This document shows positions 1 to 7,959 of a DNA stretch of 10,407 nt, one piece after another. Numbering within the stretch: position 1 is the stretch's first letter; each line of letters opens with the position of its first letter. The stretch is from an uncultured Ureaplasma sp. (lineage in GTDB: Bacteria > Bacillota_I > Bacilli_A > Mycoplasmatales > Mycoplasmoidaceae), in assembly GCA_949295235.1 (NCBI GenBank), contig CASFKH010000031.1, positions 1 to 10,407 on the forward strand, given 5' to 3'. The notes under the pieces were generated by a model. That model was not told the origin of the DNA, ran no database searches, and saw nothing but the letters and a program-made list of their open reading frames with translations. A program made the position numbers and the translations under genes.

Positions 1-1
1 A

Positions 2-166
2 TCTGAAATCATTTTAAACTCTCCAGAAGCCGAATCATTATGTGGTCATGGTGATATGTTAATAAAAACTACTGATAAAAAGATTTATCATTTACAAATG
101 CCATTTGCAAATCGTACTTTCTGTAACGATTTAATTGAATTAATTAATTCTACATTTGAATGTTAA
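2..166 (+). CDS. ftsK: DNA translocase FtsK/SpoIIIE, C-terminal end (partial)
   Basis: Only the last 54 codons are in the window; the gene begins upstream. The frame is open from base 2 and stops at TAA 164-166. The fragment contains a stretch reading SPEAESLCGHGDML, which matches the end of the FtsK/SpoIIIE motor domain (family pattern: GAEKLLGxGDML, followed by a beta strand and a region like GAFVSDEEV). FtsK-family proteins are hexameric ATPases that pump DNA through the division septum and help resolve chromosome dimers. The protein ends about 35 residues after the GDML motif, so the usual C-terminal winged-helix gamma domain, which reads polarity motifs, seems to be absent. The HIT gene starts 3 bases after the stop. 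The family call rests on a short segment and is fairly but not fully secure. Confidence 0.75.
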   Translation, partial: SEIILNSPEAESLCGHGDMLIKTTDKKIYHLQMPFANRTFCNDLIELINSTFEC

Positions 167-169
167 TTT

Positions 170-580
170 ATGAGTGATTGTATTTTTTGTAAAATTGCAT
201 CCGGTGAAATTGATGCTAAAAAAGTTTATGAAAATAAATTTGTTATTGCATTTCTAGATGTTAATCCAATTTCATATGGTCATACTTTAATTATTCCTAA
301 AACTCATTTTAGTAATTTATCAAATTGTGATGATGAATATTTATCAAATATTTTGATTTGTGCAAAAGAATTATCTAATCTTTATTTAGATAATTCAGAT
401 AAAATTTTAGGTTTTAATTATTTATCAAATATGGGTGAAATTGCTGGTCAAGTTATTGATCATTTCCATTTACATTTAATTCCTAAATATCATAATGATT
501 TAGGTTTTAGTGTTAATTCAAAAAAAGATGAAAAAAGTTTTATTGAAAATTATTTTTTAGATAAAATTATTATCAAATAA
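170..580 (+). CDS. HIT family nucleotide-binding hydrolase
   Basis: This is a 136-residue histidine-triad protein of the HinT/Hit branch. It opens with the CIFCKI segment (C4, C7) typical of bacterial HIT proteins, has a GHTLIIPK strand at about 37-44, and carries the catalytic triad H98-F-H100-L-H102 in HFHLHLIP, preceded by the usual G-Q-V context at about 93-95. Such proteins hydrolyse nucleoside phosphoramidates and related AMP-linked compounds in the cytoplasm; the exact substrate cannot be told here. Length is normal for the family. The ATG lies 3 bases after the ftsK stop, without a Shine-Dalgarno sequence in front, so it is probably translated by coupling. The potD-like gene follows after 10 bases. 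Confidence 0.93.
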   Translation: MSDCIFCKIASGEIDAKKVYENKFVIAFLDVNPISYGHTLIIPKTHFSNLSNCDDEYLSNILICAKELSNLYLDNSDKILGFNYLSNMGEIAGQVIDHFHLHLIPKYHNDLGFSVNSKKDEKSFIENYFLDKIIIK

Positions 581-590
581 AGATAGTAAA

Positions 591-1967
591 ATGAATAAAA
601 CTTTTAATAAAATATTGTTAATTTCTGGTTCAATTTTATTATCTGGTAGTGTGATAGCACTACCTTTTTCATTATTATCATTAAGTTCAAATAGTATTGT
701 AATTGGAAATTTTCAATCTTATATGTCACCTGAAGTAATGGATAAAATTAATGATGAATATAACATTAATTGACAATATTATTCTTCAAATGCCGAAATT
801 CCTACGTATATGAAGAATAAAACATTAGATTTAGCAGTTGCAACAAATAATATGGTAGGACAACTAGTTGTAAATGACCAAATCCAAAAAATTGATTGAA
901 AAAAATTAGATCTAATTACTCCTAAAGGAACACCAGTAGAAGATTATAATGATTTATATAATCGTGATGATGCAAATGATTGTATCATTATTAAGCCTAT
1001 TTGAGATCTTTGTGAAATAATTGGAAAAAAAATTGGCATTGATAATTTATTAGAATATTGTATTCCATATTTTTGTCAAGATTTAGTTTTCGGATATAAT
1101 GGTGAAACTATTAATGAATTAACATCTAATTCAAATTTTAATGACATCTTTGATTATATTACTAATACAAACATTGACAATAATAGGTTTATAAATGGTA
1201 ATTCACGTGTAATGATGATAAAAGATGCAAGAACTGTATATGATGTATGTAGCTTGATGATGAATAAAAATATTAATCCTGAAGGTGCAGTTCTGGAAGA
1301 AAATAATAAAAACCAAAACAATTCCCCAACAATTGAGTATATGAATTCAGTTTATGATAATATTATTGAAAAATATAATAATATAACAAATAAAAATACA
1401 ATTACAGTAAATTCAGATTCAAATATAATTTTAAATAAATTTGCTAACAATGAAATTCAAGGTGCTTTTTTTTATAATGGAGATGCAATTTATTCATTAT
1501 TAGGAGGAGATAATATTTCAATCATTGATGAATTTAGTAGTGAACAAATTGATGAATGAACATGCTCTAAACATATGATAATTCCAAATATGACAAATAA
1601 TTTTTTGGCAATGGATGCTTTTGTAATTAATAAATATTTAGATGATTCTAAAACTGATGAAGTGTATGATATTATTAAAAGTTTATCTTTAGATTTTAAT
1701 TTAGAAAATGAAGATTCATATACAATGATGAACTTCGATTATGTAAACTATACTCCATGTTACTCAAATATTTATAATTATGTAATTAATGAAAATGGAT
1801 ATTTTCATGAATGTTTTCCAAATAACGAAAAACTTTCAGATTTATTAATTGAATTAATATCAATTGAAAATATTAACGTTACTGATCAAAACATCGAATT
1901 ACCAATAAGTAATCTTGCTGAATCTAATATGAACATTGCCTTTACAAATTTTATTGATAAAATTTAA
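591..1967 (+). CDS. potD: Membrane-anchored spermidine/putrescine-binding protein (PotD-like)
   Basis: This is one 458-residue reading frame when TGA is Trp; under the standard code it looks like three fragments. Residues about 8-30 form a hydrophobic N-terminal helix after a short basic start. No lipobox cysteine follows, so the protein is probably held by an uncleaved anchor and not as a lipoprotein. The rest follows the PotD fold in order: a first strand with Y44 and MSPEVM, then a segment reading LDLAVATNNMVGQLV (compare YDVVVPSDYMVERL), ARTVYDVCSLMM in mid-protein, GAFFYNGDAIYSLL (compare GMVWNGSAF), and NFLAMDAFVI (compare FWMDSLAIP). PotD proteins deliver polyamines to the PotABC importer. 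In many mycoplasmas PotD is fused to the permease PotC; here it stands alone and potABC are not in the window. Several ligand-site aromatics look replaced, so the ligand is uncertain. coaD begins 2 bases after the stop. Confidence 0.72.
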
Positions 1968-1969
1968 AC

Positions 1970-2383
1970 ATGAAAATTGCAATATTTCCTGGTTCATTTG
2001 ATATTTTTCATGATGGTCATTTATTTGTATTAAAAAAAAGTCTTTATTTTTTTGACAAAATTATAATTTTAGTATGTAATAATAGTTTTAAAAACCATAA
2101 TTACTCTCTTGAATTTAGAAAAAATAACATCATAAATATAATTAAAAATAACAACATTAAAAATGTTGTTGTAAATACTAATAGTGGTTCAACAATGAAA
2201 TATTGTGAAACTCACAATATTTTAAACTTAATACGTGGAATCAGAGATAATAAAGATTATGAATATGAACAAAATTTATTGAATGACTACAAAAGTAGTT
2301 TTAAGAATATTAAAATTTTATATATTTACAGTAATGATAAATTTAGAAATATTCGTAGTTCATTAATTATTAACAATAGATAA
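1970..2383 (+). CDS. coaD: Phosphopantetheine adenylyltransferase (CoaD)
   Basis: This 137-residue protein makes dephospho-CoA from ATP and 4'-phosphopantetheine, the penultimate step of CoA synthesis. The N-terminus IAIFPGSFDIFHDGH holds the nucleotidyltransferase T/HxGH motif at residues 14-17 (HDGH; most CoaD proteins have TNGH). The segment RGIRDNKDYEYE at 89-100 matches the family's RGLRxxxDFEYE, and IRSSLI near 128-133 is the second nucleotide-binding signature, usually ISSS. The protein ends six residues after the double serine, so it is about 20 residues shorter than the usual 160 or so and lacks most of the C-terminal helix. The start lies 2 bases after the potD-like stop with no Shine-Dalgarno sequence. 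Its last 21 bases overlap the end of recA on the other strand. Confidence 0.93.
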   Translation: MKIAIFPGSFDIFHDGHLFVLKKSLYFFDKIIILVCNNSFKNHNYSLEFRKNNIINIIKNNNIKNVVVNTNSGSTMKYCETHNILNLIRGIRDNKDYEYEQNLLNDYKSSFKNIKILYIYSNDKFRNIRSSLIINNR

Positions 2384-3334
2384 TTGATTAGATATAATAT
2401 TTTTTAAATCATTAAATCATTCTGGATTTTCAAGTGAATATGCTTTTAGTTTATTTATTCCTTGACAAATTTTTTGGTCATTATAATAGTATCAAGCACC
2501 AGATTTTTTAATTATATTGTGTTCTATAGCATAATCAATCATATCCATTGTAGAGTCATATCCTTCATTAAAATATATATTTATAAAACAAGTTTCAAAT
2601 GGTTTACCTAATTTATTTTTTACAATAGTTATTTTACTTTTAATACCAATTTTTTCTTGTCCATTTTTAATTAAATCACTTTTTTTAACTTCAATTCTTA
2701 TGCTTGCAAAAAATTTTAATGCTTTTCCACCAGTCGTTGTCTCTGGATTTCCATACATTATCCCAATTTTTTCTCTTAATTGATTAATAAATATAATTGC
2801 AGTAGATGAAGTTGATAAAGGTTTTTGAATCCTTCTTAATCCTCTTGACATTAATCTTGCATGCAATCCAATTTTATTATTTTCTTCAATTGAATCATCA
2901 AGTTCTGATTCACTATTCATTGCTGCAACTGAATCAACAATTATTAATCCATAAATATTTTCTTTTAATGCATCTTCAATTATAGAAAAAGCTTTTTCAC
3001 CATTTTTGGGTCTACAGATTGTTATATTGTCTATATCAATTCCATTATTTTTTAAATAGCTAATATTTAATGCACATTCTAAATCAATGTACAAAATTCT
3101 ATCATTATTTAAAATTGCTTGTTTTGCAATTTGAAGGGCGATTGTAGTTTTTCCCGATGATTCATTACCATAAATTTCTGTAATTCTTGATTTTGGTATC
3201 CCTCCACAATTTAGTATATTATTAAAATTTAAATTACCAGTTTTTATAACTTCAAGTGGTTTATCTAGTTCTTTAATTCCAATAAATTCATTAGAATATT
3301 TTTTTAGAAAAAATTCATTTATATTATTTTTCAT
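2363..3334 (-). CDS. recA: Recombinase RecA
   Basis: This 323-residue RecA catalyses ATP-dependent strand exchange on single-stranded DNA. It has a Walker A motif GNESSGKT (K62), the catalytic-glutamate region YIDLECALN (E86), Walker B LIIVDS (D134), INQLRE at 183-188 as the ATP sensor, and the L2 DNA-binding loop with GNPETTTGGKALKFF at 195-209. The usual EHALD after the catalytic Glu reads ECALN, a small departure. Reading TGA (plus-strand 2492-2494 and 2417-2419) as Trp extends the protein beyond residue 280 through the C-terminal domain to TAA at 2365-2363. The acidic tail of E. coli RecA is lacking and the length is slightly short. The start has a strong GGAGG at 3346-3342, seven bases before ATG. 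It lies 52 bases downstream of the CinA-domain gene, the cinA-recA order of many Firmicutes. Confidence 0.96.
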
Positions 3335-3341
3335 TTTTTAA

Positions 3342-3346
3342 CCTCC
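3342..3346 (-). promoter_or_regulatory. recA Shine-Dalgarno sequence
   Basis: A perfect GGAGG on the minus strand lies seven bases before the recA ATG at 3334 and fixes that start. It contrasts with the upstream CinA-domain gene, which has none. Confidence 0.85.
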
Positions 3347-3386
3347 ACTTAATATAATGATGAAAATTAAAAAATTACTCATTTTT

Positions 3387-3881
3387 TTAACATTTTGTAT
3401 TAATTAATTTTTGAATAAGGTATTTAATTGCATATTTAGCAACCATTTTACGTTTTTTATTTCTTGAATAATGTTTATTTATATTTATTTTTTTTACATA
3501 TACCTTATCTTTTACAAATAATCCAATATAGAATAATCCATTTAATTTATTTTCGATAGATTTAGGTCCGGCATTTCCAGTAATAGAAATTGCAAGATCA
3601 GCATTATATTTTTTTGCTGCATTTATTGCCATTAATGATGCTATTTGGCTACTGATTGTACCAAATTGATTAATTTTAGAATTTGAAATATCAAGCATTT
3701 TATTTTTCATTTCAGCAGAATATGTAATTAATCCACCTAAATAAAATTTACTAATATTTGGATATGAACCAATTATATGAGCTAATAGTCCACAAGAAGC
3801 AGATTCGATTGTAATTAACTTTAAATTACTTAATATTAAAAAATTAATAATCTTTTTTATTGAATAAGATTTGTTTTTCAT
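3387..3881 (-). CDS. pncC: CinA C-terminal domain protein (nicotinamide-nucleotide amidohydrolase, PncC type)
   Basis: This 164-residue protein consists only of the CinA C-terminal domain; the N-terminal MoCF-like domain of full-length CinA is missing. Diagnostic segments are TIESASCGLL at about 24-33 (family: ESCTGGLL), FYLGGLITYSAEMK ending at K59 (family: FxGGxVTYSNxxK), GTISSQIA near 74-81, and ITGNAGP at 100-106 (family: VTGIAGP). Enzymes of this type deamidate nicotinamide mononucleotide to nicotinate mononucleotide in pyridine-nucleotide recycling. The presumed nucleophile S27 and K59 are kept, but the first Gly of the GG pair is Cys and the loop after GNAGP reads KS where glycines are usual, so activity is not certain. 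There is no Shine-Dalgarno sequence, and a TATAAT lies eight bases upstream of ATG, implying a leaderless message. It probably forms one operon with recA. Confidence 0.88.
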   Translation of the reverse strand: MKNKSYSIKKIINFLILSNLKLITIESASCGLLAHIIGSYPNISKFYLGGLITYSAEMKNKMLDISNSKINQFGTISSQIASLMAINAAKKYNADLAISITGNAGPKSIENKLNGLFYIGLFVKDKVYVKKININKHYSRNKKRKMVAKYAIKYLIQKLINTKC

Positions 3882-3947
3882 ATCTTATATTATAATTAAA
3901 ATAGTGTTTATATTTTTATATTTTCGATATTTAAGGAAATTAAAAAA
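3882..3947. promoter_or_regulatory. Divergent promoter region between pncC and rny
   Basis: This 66-base AT-rich gap separates two divergent genes. The palindrome ATTATAAT at 3889-3896 gives a perfect TATAAT on both strands: 3891-3896 on plus and 3894-3889 on minus. On the minus strand a start site about seven bases downstream would fall on or next to the pncC ATG. On the plus strand it would leave a leader of some 45 bases with the rny Shine-Dalgarno sequence. I see no good -35 box for either direction. An alternative plus-strand -10 is TATATT at 3917-3922. Assignment rests on pattern alone. Confidence 0.5.
3933..3937 (+). promoter_or_regulatory. rny Shine-Dalgarno sequence
   Basis: AAGGA lies ten bases before the ATG at 3948. 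It decides the rny start: an in-frame TAA at 3897-3899 blocks upstream extension, and no ATG, GTG or TTG lies between that stop and 3948. Confidence 0.75.
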
Positions 3948-5198
3948 ATGTCTTTTTTAAATAAAAATAAAAAACAAAATTCTGAGTTAAATTATGAAAT
4001 TGAAAAATATAAAAAACTAAACAAAATTTTAGAAGAAAAAATTAATTACTATAATAACATTGCTCCAGATCAATTAATAAATTATGAATTGTCAAATTTA
4101 TCAAATCAATGAAAATCAATATTAAAAAAAGAATATGATAGTTATATTAAACAATTAGAAGAAAATGCAAATATAAAAGCTAGAAATATTTTATGAGATG
4201 CATTAAGTAAAATTGATATAGATAGTTTTAAAGAAGATTACATTTATAAAATTAAATGTAAAAATGATGAAACTAAATCAAGATTAATTGGATTGAATGG
4301 TAGAAATAAAAAAGCTTTTGAAAAAACTTGTGGATTAGAGCTAATGATTTCTAAAAATGATGATGAGATAAAAATTTCATGCACCAACCTAATAAAAAAA
4401 GAACTTGCATCAAGGTTATTAAATAAATTATGTAATACAAAAAATATTGAACCTAATAAAATTAAAAATTATTATGAAGAAATTAAATTAACTTTTAATA
4501 ATGAGTTAATTATTTTAGGAAAAGAGATTGCAAGAGATATTTTGACAATTTCATATAATAATGATCAAATACATCATGATATTGGTTTAATGAAATATCG
4601 TATGACATATGGCCAAAACTTACTTGAGCATAGTATTGAGTGTGCAAAGATTGCTAAATCTATTGCTAGAAAATTAAATTTAGATGTCAAACTTGCTATG
4701 CAATGTGCTTTTTTTCATGACATTGGAAAAGTTTTAGAAAACGATTCAAATGATATGAATCATGTAGATTTAGGAGTTGAATGAGCAATTAAATTTCAAT
4801 TTCATGAATATATTATAAATTCAATTGCTTCTCATCATGGGGCAACATCAATTAATTCAATATATGCAGCAATTACAAAATTTGTAGATGAGATTTCGGC
4901 ATCTAGAAAAGGGGCTAGAAAAAACTCAAAGGATTTATTTGTTGAAAGAGTAAAATTGTATGAACAAATTTGTTTTAAATTTCCAGAAGTTAAAGATTGT
5001 TGAGTATTAAACACTGGATTTTTAATTAAGATAATTGTAAAACCTAATTTAGTAAAAGATGATGAATTAGAACTATTAGGTATTAGAATAAAAAAAGCAT
5101 TTGAAGACAATGAAATAACAAGTAATTATAATATTACTATTGAACTTATAAAAGAAAATATTTTTAAAATTAAAACTGAAAAAAATATTAGCAAATAA
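3948..5198 (+). CDS. rny: Ribonuclease Y lacking the N-terminal membrane anchor
   Basis: This 416-residue endoribonuclease starts bulk mRNA decay in Firmicutes and Mollicutes. Domain order is a polar, helical, Lys/Glu-rich N-terminus (about 1-95, probably coiled coil), a KH domain with its GxxG loop as G115-L-N-G118, and an HD phosphohydrolase domain with KYRMTYGQN at 216-224, H228, the H257-D258 pair in FFHDIGK, and ASHHG at 294-298. The C-terminal ASRKGAR and IIVKP segments also match the family. The usual form is about 510-520 residues with a transmembrane helix first; here the protein opens with MSFLNKNKKQ and has no hydrophobic stretch, so the anchor and roughly 100 residues of coiled coil are gone. 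Several internal Trp codons are TGA. The stop at 5196-5198 directly abuts the end of the minus-strand neighbour. Confidence 0.92.
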
Positions 5199-6764
5199 TT
5201 ACTTGAATGTTGCTAAATATTCTTGAATATATTCAAAGTATTTTTGTTCTTCATAAAGTTTATTAAGATGTTTTGAAATATTTACTAGTTTAGGATTAGT
5301 GTCTAGATTTTGGTATTTTTTTAACTCTTTTGAAATTGTAATATAGGATTGATTTTTATCATATTGGATACATATTTGAGTTATATTTTCACTTATTTCA
5401 TGAATAATTTCTTTGTCTTTTTTTGAATATGGAAAGTGAATAGAATCAAATTTTTGCATTAAAGTACTTAAATCAGTTTTTGTATCAATATTATTTTCTT
5501 TAAAGAATTTAACTGTTTGCATCAAATTTATTTTTTGATTATTGATTAATAATTGATAATTATATTGACTATTTATATCAACACAAATTTGTTGAGACTT
5601 AATAATTCATAAGTCTATATTTAAAAGTATTTTTGTATAATGATTGATTAACATATGTTGTTTATCTTCAATTACATGAGGACTGTTTTTAATTTTATTA
5701 ATTTCATTAAAATCAGTAAATATTTCTTCACATAAACTATATCAATCATTAATGTCGATAGCAGAAAAGATTTTGTTATTCGATTTTTTTAATTCTTGAT
5801 ATAAATTATGAATTTTTACAATGAATTTTAACATTGTATTAATTTTTAAATAATTGTCTTTTAATCATTTATTTAATTCAATAGACATATTAATATTATT
5901 TAATTTATTATTCATTTCATCAATAAATAATCATGTTTTATTAATTTTATTTTTATCTACACTTGAAATGTCATTACATATTTTATTGAATATGTTTGCA
6001 TGACGTTGTAATTGAATTGAAAAATCAGAACTATAATTTTCTTTTTTCATTAATTGAGAAATTTTGTTTTCTAAAGATATAAATTGATTTATGGTTAGAA
6101 AAAATTGGTAATAATTTATAAGTTTATCTGCATATACATTCATTAATTCAATAAATTTTATATTAGCAGGATTATTATCAAGGGATTTTGCATCTTGCAT
6201 TTGTGAATTTATTTTATTTTTATAATCATGAATAATTTTAAAATTATCTGGATCATAAATTTTTTGAGTAATAAAATAATTATAAAATTCTTCTAATGAT
6301 TCATTTAAAGCAATCACCATATTTGATAAATTCTTAGAATTATCATTATTATTGGTTAGGATATGTTTATCAATTTCTTCACCAAAATTTTTCATTCCTA
6401 TTTGAATTTTATTGATTTTTTTTATTAATTTTGAAAATTTAAAAACAAATAAAGTGTCATTCAATTGAGATGCATTATTTAACATTTCTTTTCATTTTTT
6501 TTGTTTATTTTCCCAATTATTAGATAATTCTTTTGGTTCATAATTTTTAATATTTGGATTGTTGTTGTCGATGTATTTAACTAAATATTCATATGTATAA
6601 TTTGAGTATTTTTTTTGATATTCATTATAAATTTCTAATTCTGATTTTAGTTTATTATGACATTGTTTGACCTTAAAATATGAAAACAAATATATTCCAA
6701 AAATAATAGTTAGAATAGCAATAAATATTCAAAGTACAATTGCAATTATTTCGTTTGCAGACAT
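5199..6764 (-). CDS. Single-pass membrane protein with long helical body, EzrA-like
   Basis: This is one 521-residue frame when TGA is Trp. Residues about 6-27 form one strongly hydrophobic helix after a five-residue N-terminus (MSANE), followed by KVKQ. The rest is polar, Asn/Lys/Glu/Ile-rich and predicted largely helical, with heptad-like runs and no Cys- or Gly-rich domain. Topology, size and helical body match EzrA (about 560 residues), the membrane-bound negative regulator of FtsZ ring placement in Firmicutes. The stretch around 80-110, with ELSNNW and KKWKEML, vaguely resembles the EzrA segment with W-x-x-x-W-x-x-I. I see no signature that proves this; a generic coiled-coil membrane protein is the alternative. 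The start is set by AAGGAG just upstream (6776-6771 region). One Trp codon is TGG (6515-6513), while most others are TGA. Confidence 0.88.
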
Positions 6765-6798
6765 TAGAGCTCCTTATTTATATATTAATTGTATGTTT

Positions 6799-6828
6799 AT
6801 ATTTGATTTTTAATTAATTTTTTGTCAA
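6799..6828 (-). promoter_or_regulatory. Candidate promoter of the EzrA-like gene
   Basis: On the minus strand a perfect -35 TTGACA (6828-6823) is followed after 18 bases by AAATAT (6804-6799), a weak -10. Transcription would start near 6792 and give a leader of about 28 bases that carries the AAGGAG ribosome binding site before ATG 6764. The -35 is convincing; the -10 is not. Confidence 0.45.
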
Positions 6829-6951
6829 ATATTAAATTTAATACAAAAAAATTATTCAATATTGTGATTTTTAATTTTTATATTTTTAAAAATGTTATAT
6901 AATTCAAATTGTGTTATATTTTTTTTTAATGAAAAATTAATACACACGGAA

Positions 6952-6989
6952 TAGTTGTATAATTTGATTATGTCAAGTTTGTATAACTA
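6952..6989. repeat. Imperfect inverted repeat in the rpsL upstream region
   Basis: Bases 6952-6962 can pair with 6979-6989 over 11 positions (two are G-T pairs). Inside the loop, TTGA (6964-6967) can pair with TCAA (6973-6976) around a five-base loop. Each arm contains a -10-like hexamer, TATAAT at 6958-6963 and TATAAC at 6982-6987. No T-run follows, so it is not a standard terminator. It could be an operator-like site, an mRNA leader hairpin, or chance in AT-rich DNA. Confidence 0.4.
6958..6963 (+). promoter_or_regulatory. Candidate -10 box for the rpsL-rpsG-fusA operon
   Basis: This is a perfect TATAAT 63 bases before the rpsL ATG. No clear -35 lies 16-18 bases upstream (the best is TTAATA at 6937-6942, spacing 15). 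A second -10-like TATAAC at 6982-6987 could be used instead, and another TATAAT lies at 6898-6903. Apart from these signals and the promoter of the EzrA-like gene, I see nothing in the 262-base gap 6765-7026. Confidence 0.45.
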
Positions 6990-7026
6990 AAATAAATTAA
7001 CTTAATTTTTAATAAGGAAGAGAAAT

Positions 7027-7452
7027 ATGCCTACTATTGCCCAATTAATTAGACATAAACGTAGTGATAAAGTTAAAAAATCAAAATCTCCTGCGTTATT
7101 GACAACTTATGATTCTTTAGATAAAAAGATAAATAAAAATCCATCCCCTTTTAAAAGAGGAGTATGTACTCGTGTGGGAACAATGACTCCTAAAAAACCA
7201 AACTCAGCGTTACGTAAATATGCAAAAGTTCGTTTAACTAATAATCAAGAAGTTTTAGCATATATTCCAGGTGAAGGTCACAATTTACAAGAACACTCTG
7301 TAGTTTTAATTCGTGGTGGTAGAGTTAAAGATTTACCCGGTGTTAGATATCATATTGTAAGAGGGTCTTTAGATACAACTGGGATTGAAAAACGTCGTCA
7401 ACAACGTTCAAAATATGGTGCTAAACGTCCAAAAGCATCTAATGATAAATAG
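7027..7452 (+). CDS. rpsL: 30S ribosomal protein S12
   Basis: This 141-residue S12 helps form the decoding centre of the small ribosomal subunit. The hallmark segments are intact: PTIAQLIR at the N-terminus, [18 protein letters not shown] at 47-64, [13 protein letters not shown] at 79-91, and [12 protein letters not shown] at 98-109. The lysines corresponding to E. coli K42/K43 and K87 (K56, K57, K101), whose mutation gives streptomycin resistance, are present, which is the wild-type state. A strong AAGGAAG at 7013-7019 precedes the ATG. It is the first gene of the rpsL-rpsG-fusA cluster and rpsG follows after 25 bases. Confidence 0.98.
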   Translation: MPTIAQLIRHKRSDKVKKSKSPALLTTYDSLDKKINKNPSPFKRGVCTRVGTMTPKKPNSALRKYAKVRLTNNQEVLAYIPGEGHNLQEHSVVLIRGGRVKDLPGVRYHIVRGSLDTTGIEKRRQQRSKYGAKRPKASNDK

Positions 7453-7477
7453 TAAATAATAGGAAAGGTGACAAATT

Positions 7478-7945
<468 letters not shown>

Positions 7946-7959
7946 TAAGGAGATCAAAT

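Noticed and set aside
591-1967. Apparent pseudogene of several fragments in the potD-like region
   Set aside because: All internal stops in this frame are TGA, read as Trp here; the frame is otherwise uninterrupted to TAA at 1965-1967.
3860-3876. -35 boxes for rny (TTGAAT at 3860-3865, TTGTTT at 3871-3876)
   Set aside because: Spacings of 25 and 14 bases to the TATAAT at 3891 are outside the usual range.
4293-4784. Separate small gene beginning at a TTG
   Set aside because: It is the middle of rny, delimited only by TGA codons that encode Trp.
4835-5110. Minus-strand open frame inside rny
   Set aside because: It overlaps the conserved HD and C-terminal part of RNase Y and has no family resemblance; a shadow frame.
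6765-7026. tRNA, small RNA or short peptide gene in the largest intergenic gap
   Set aside because: I found no cloverleaf, GC-rich fold or ORF with a ribosome binding site; only promoter-like signals and one inverted repeat.
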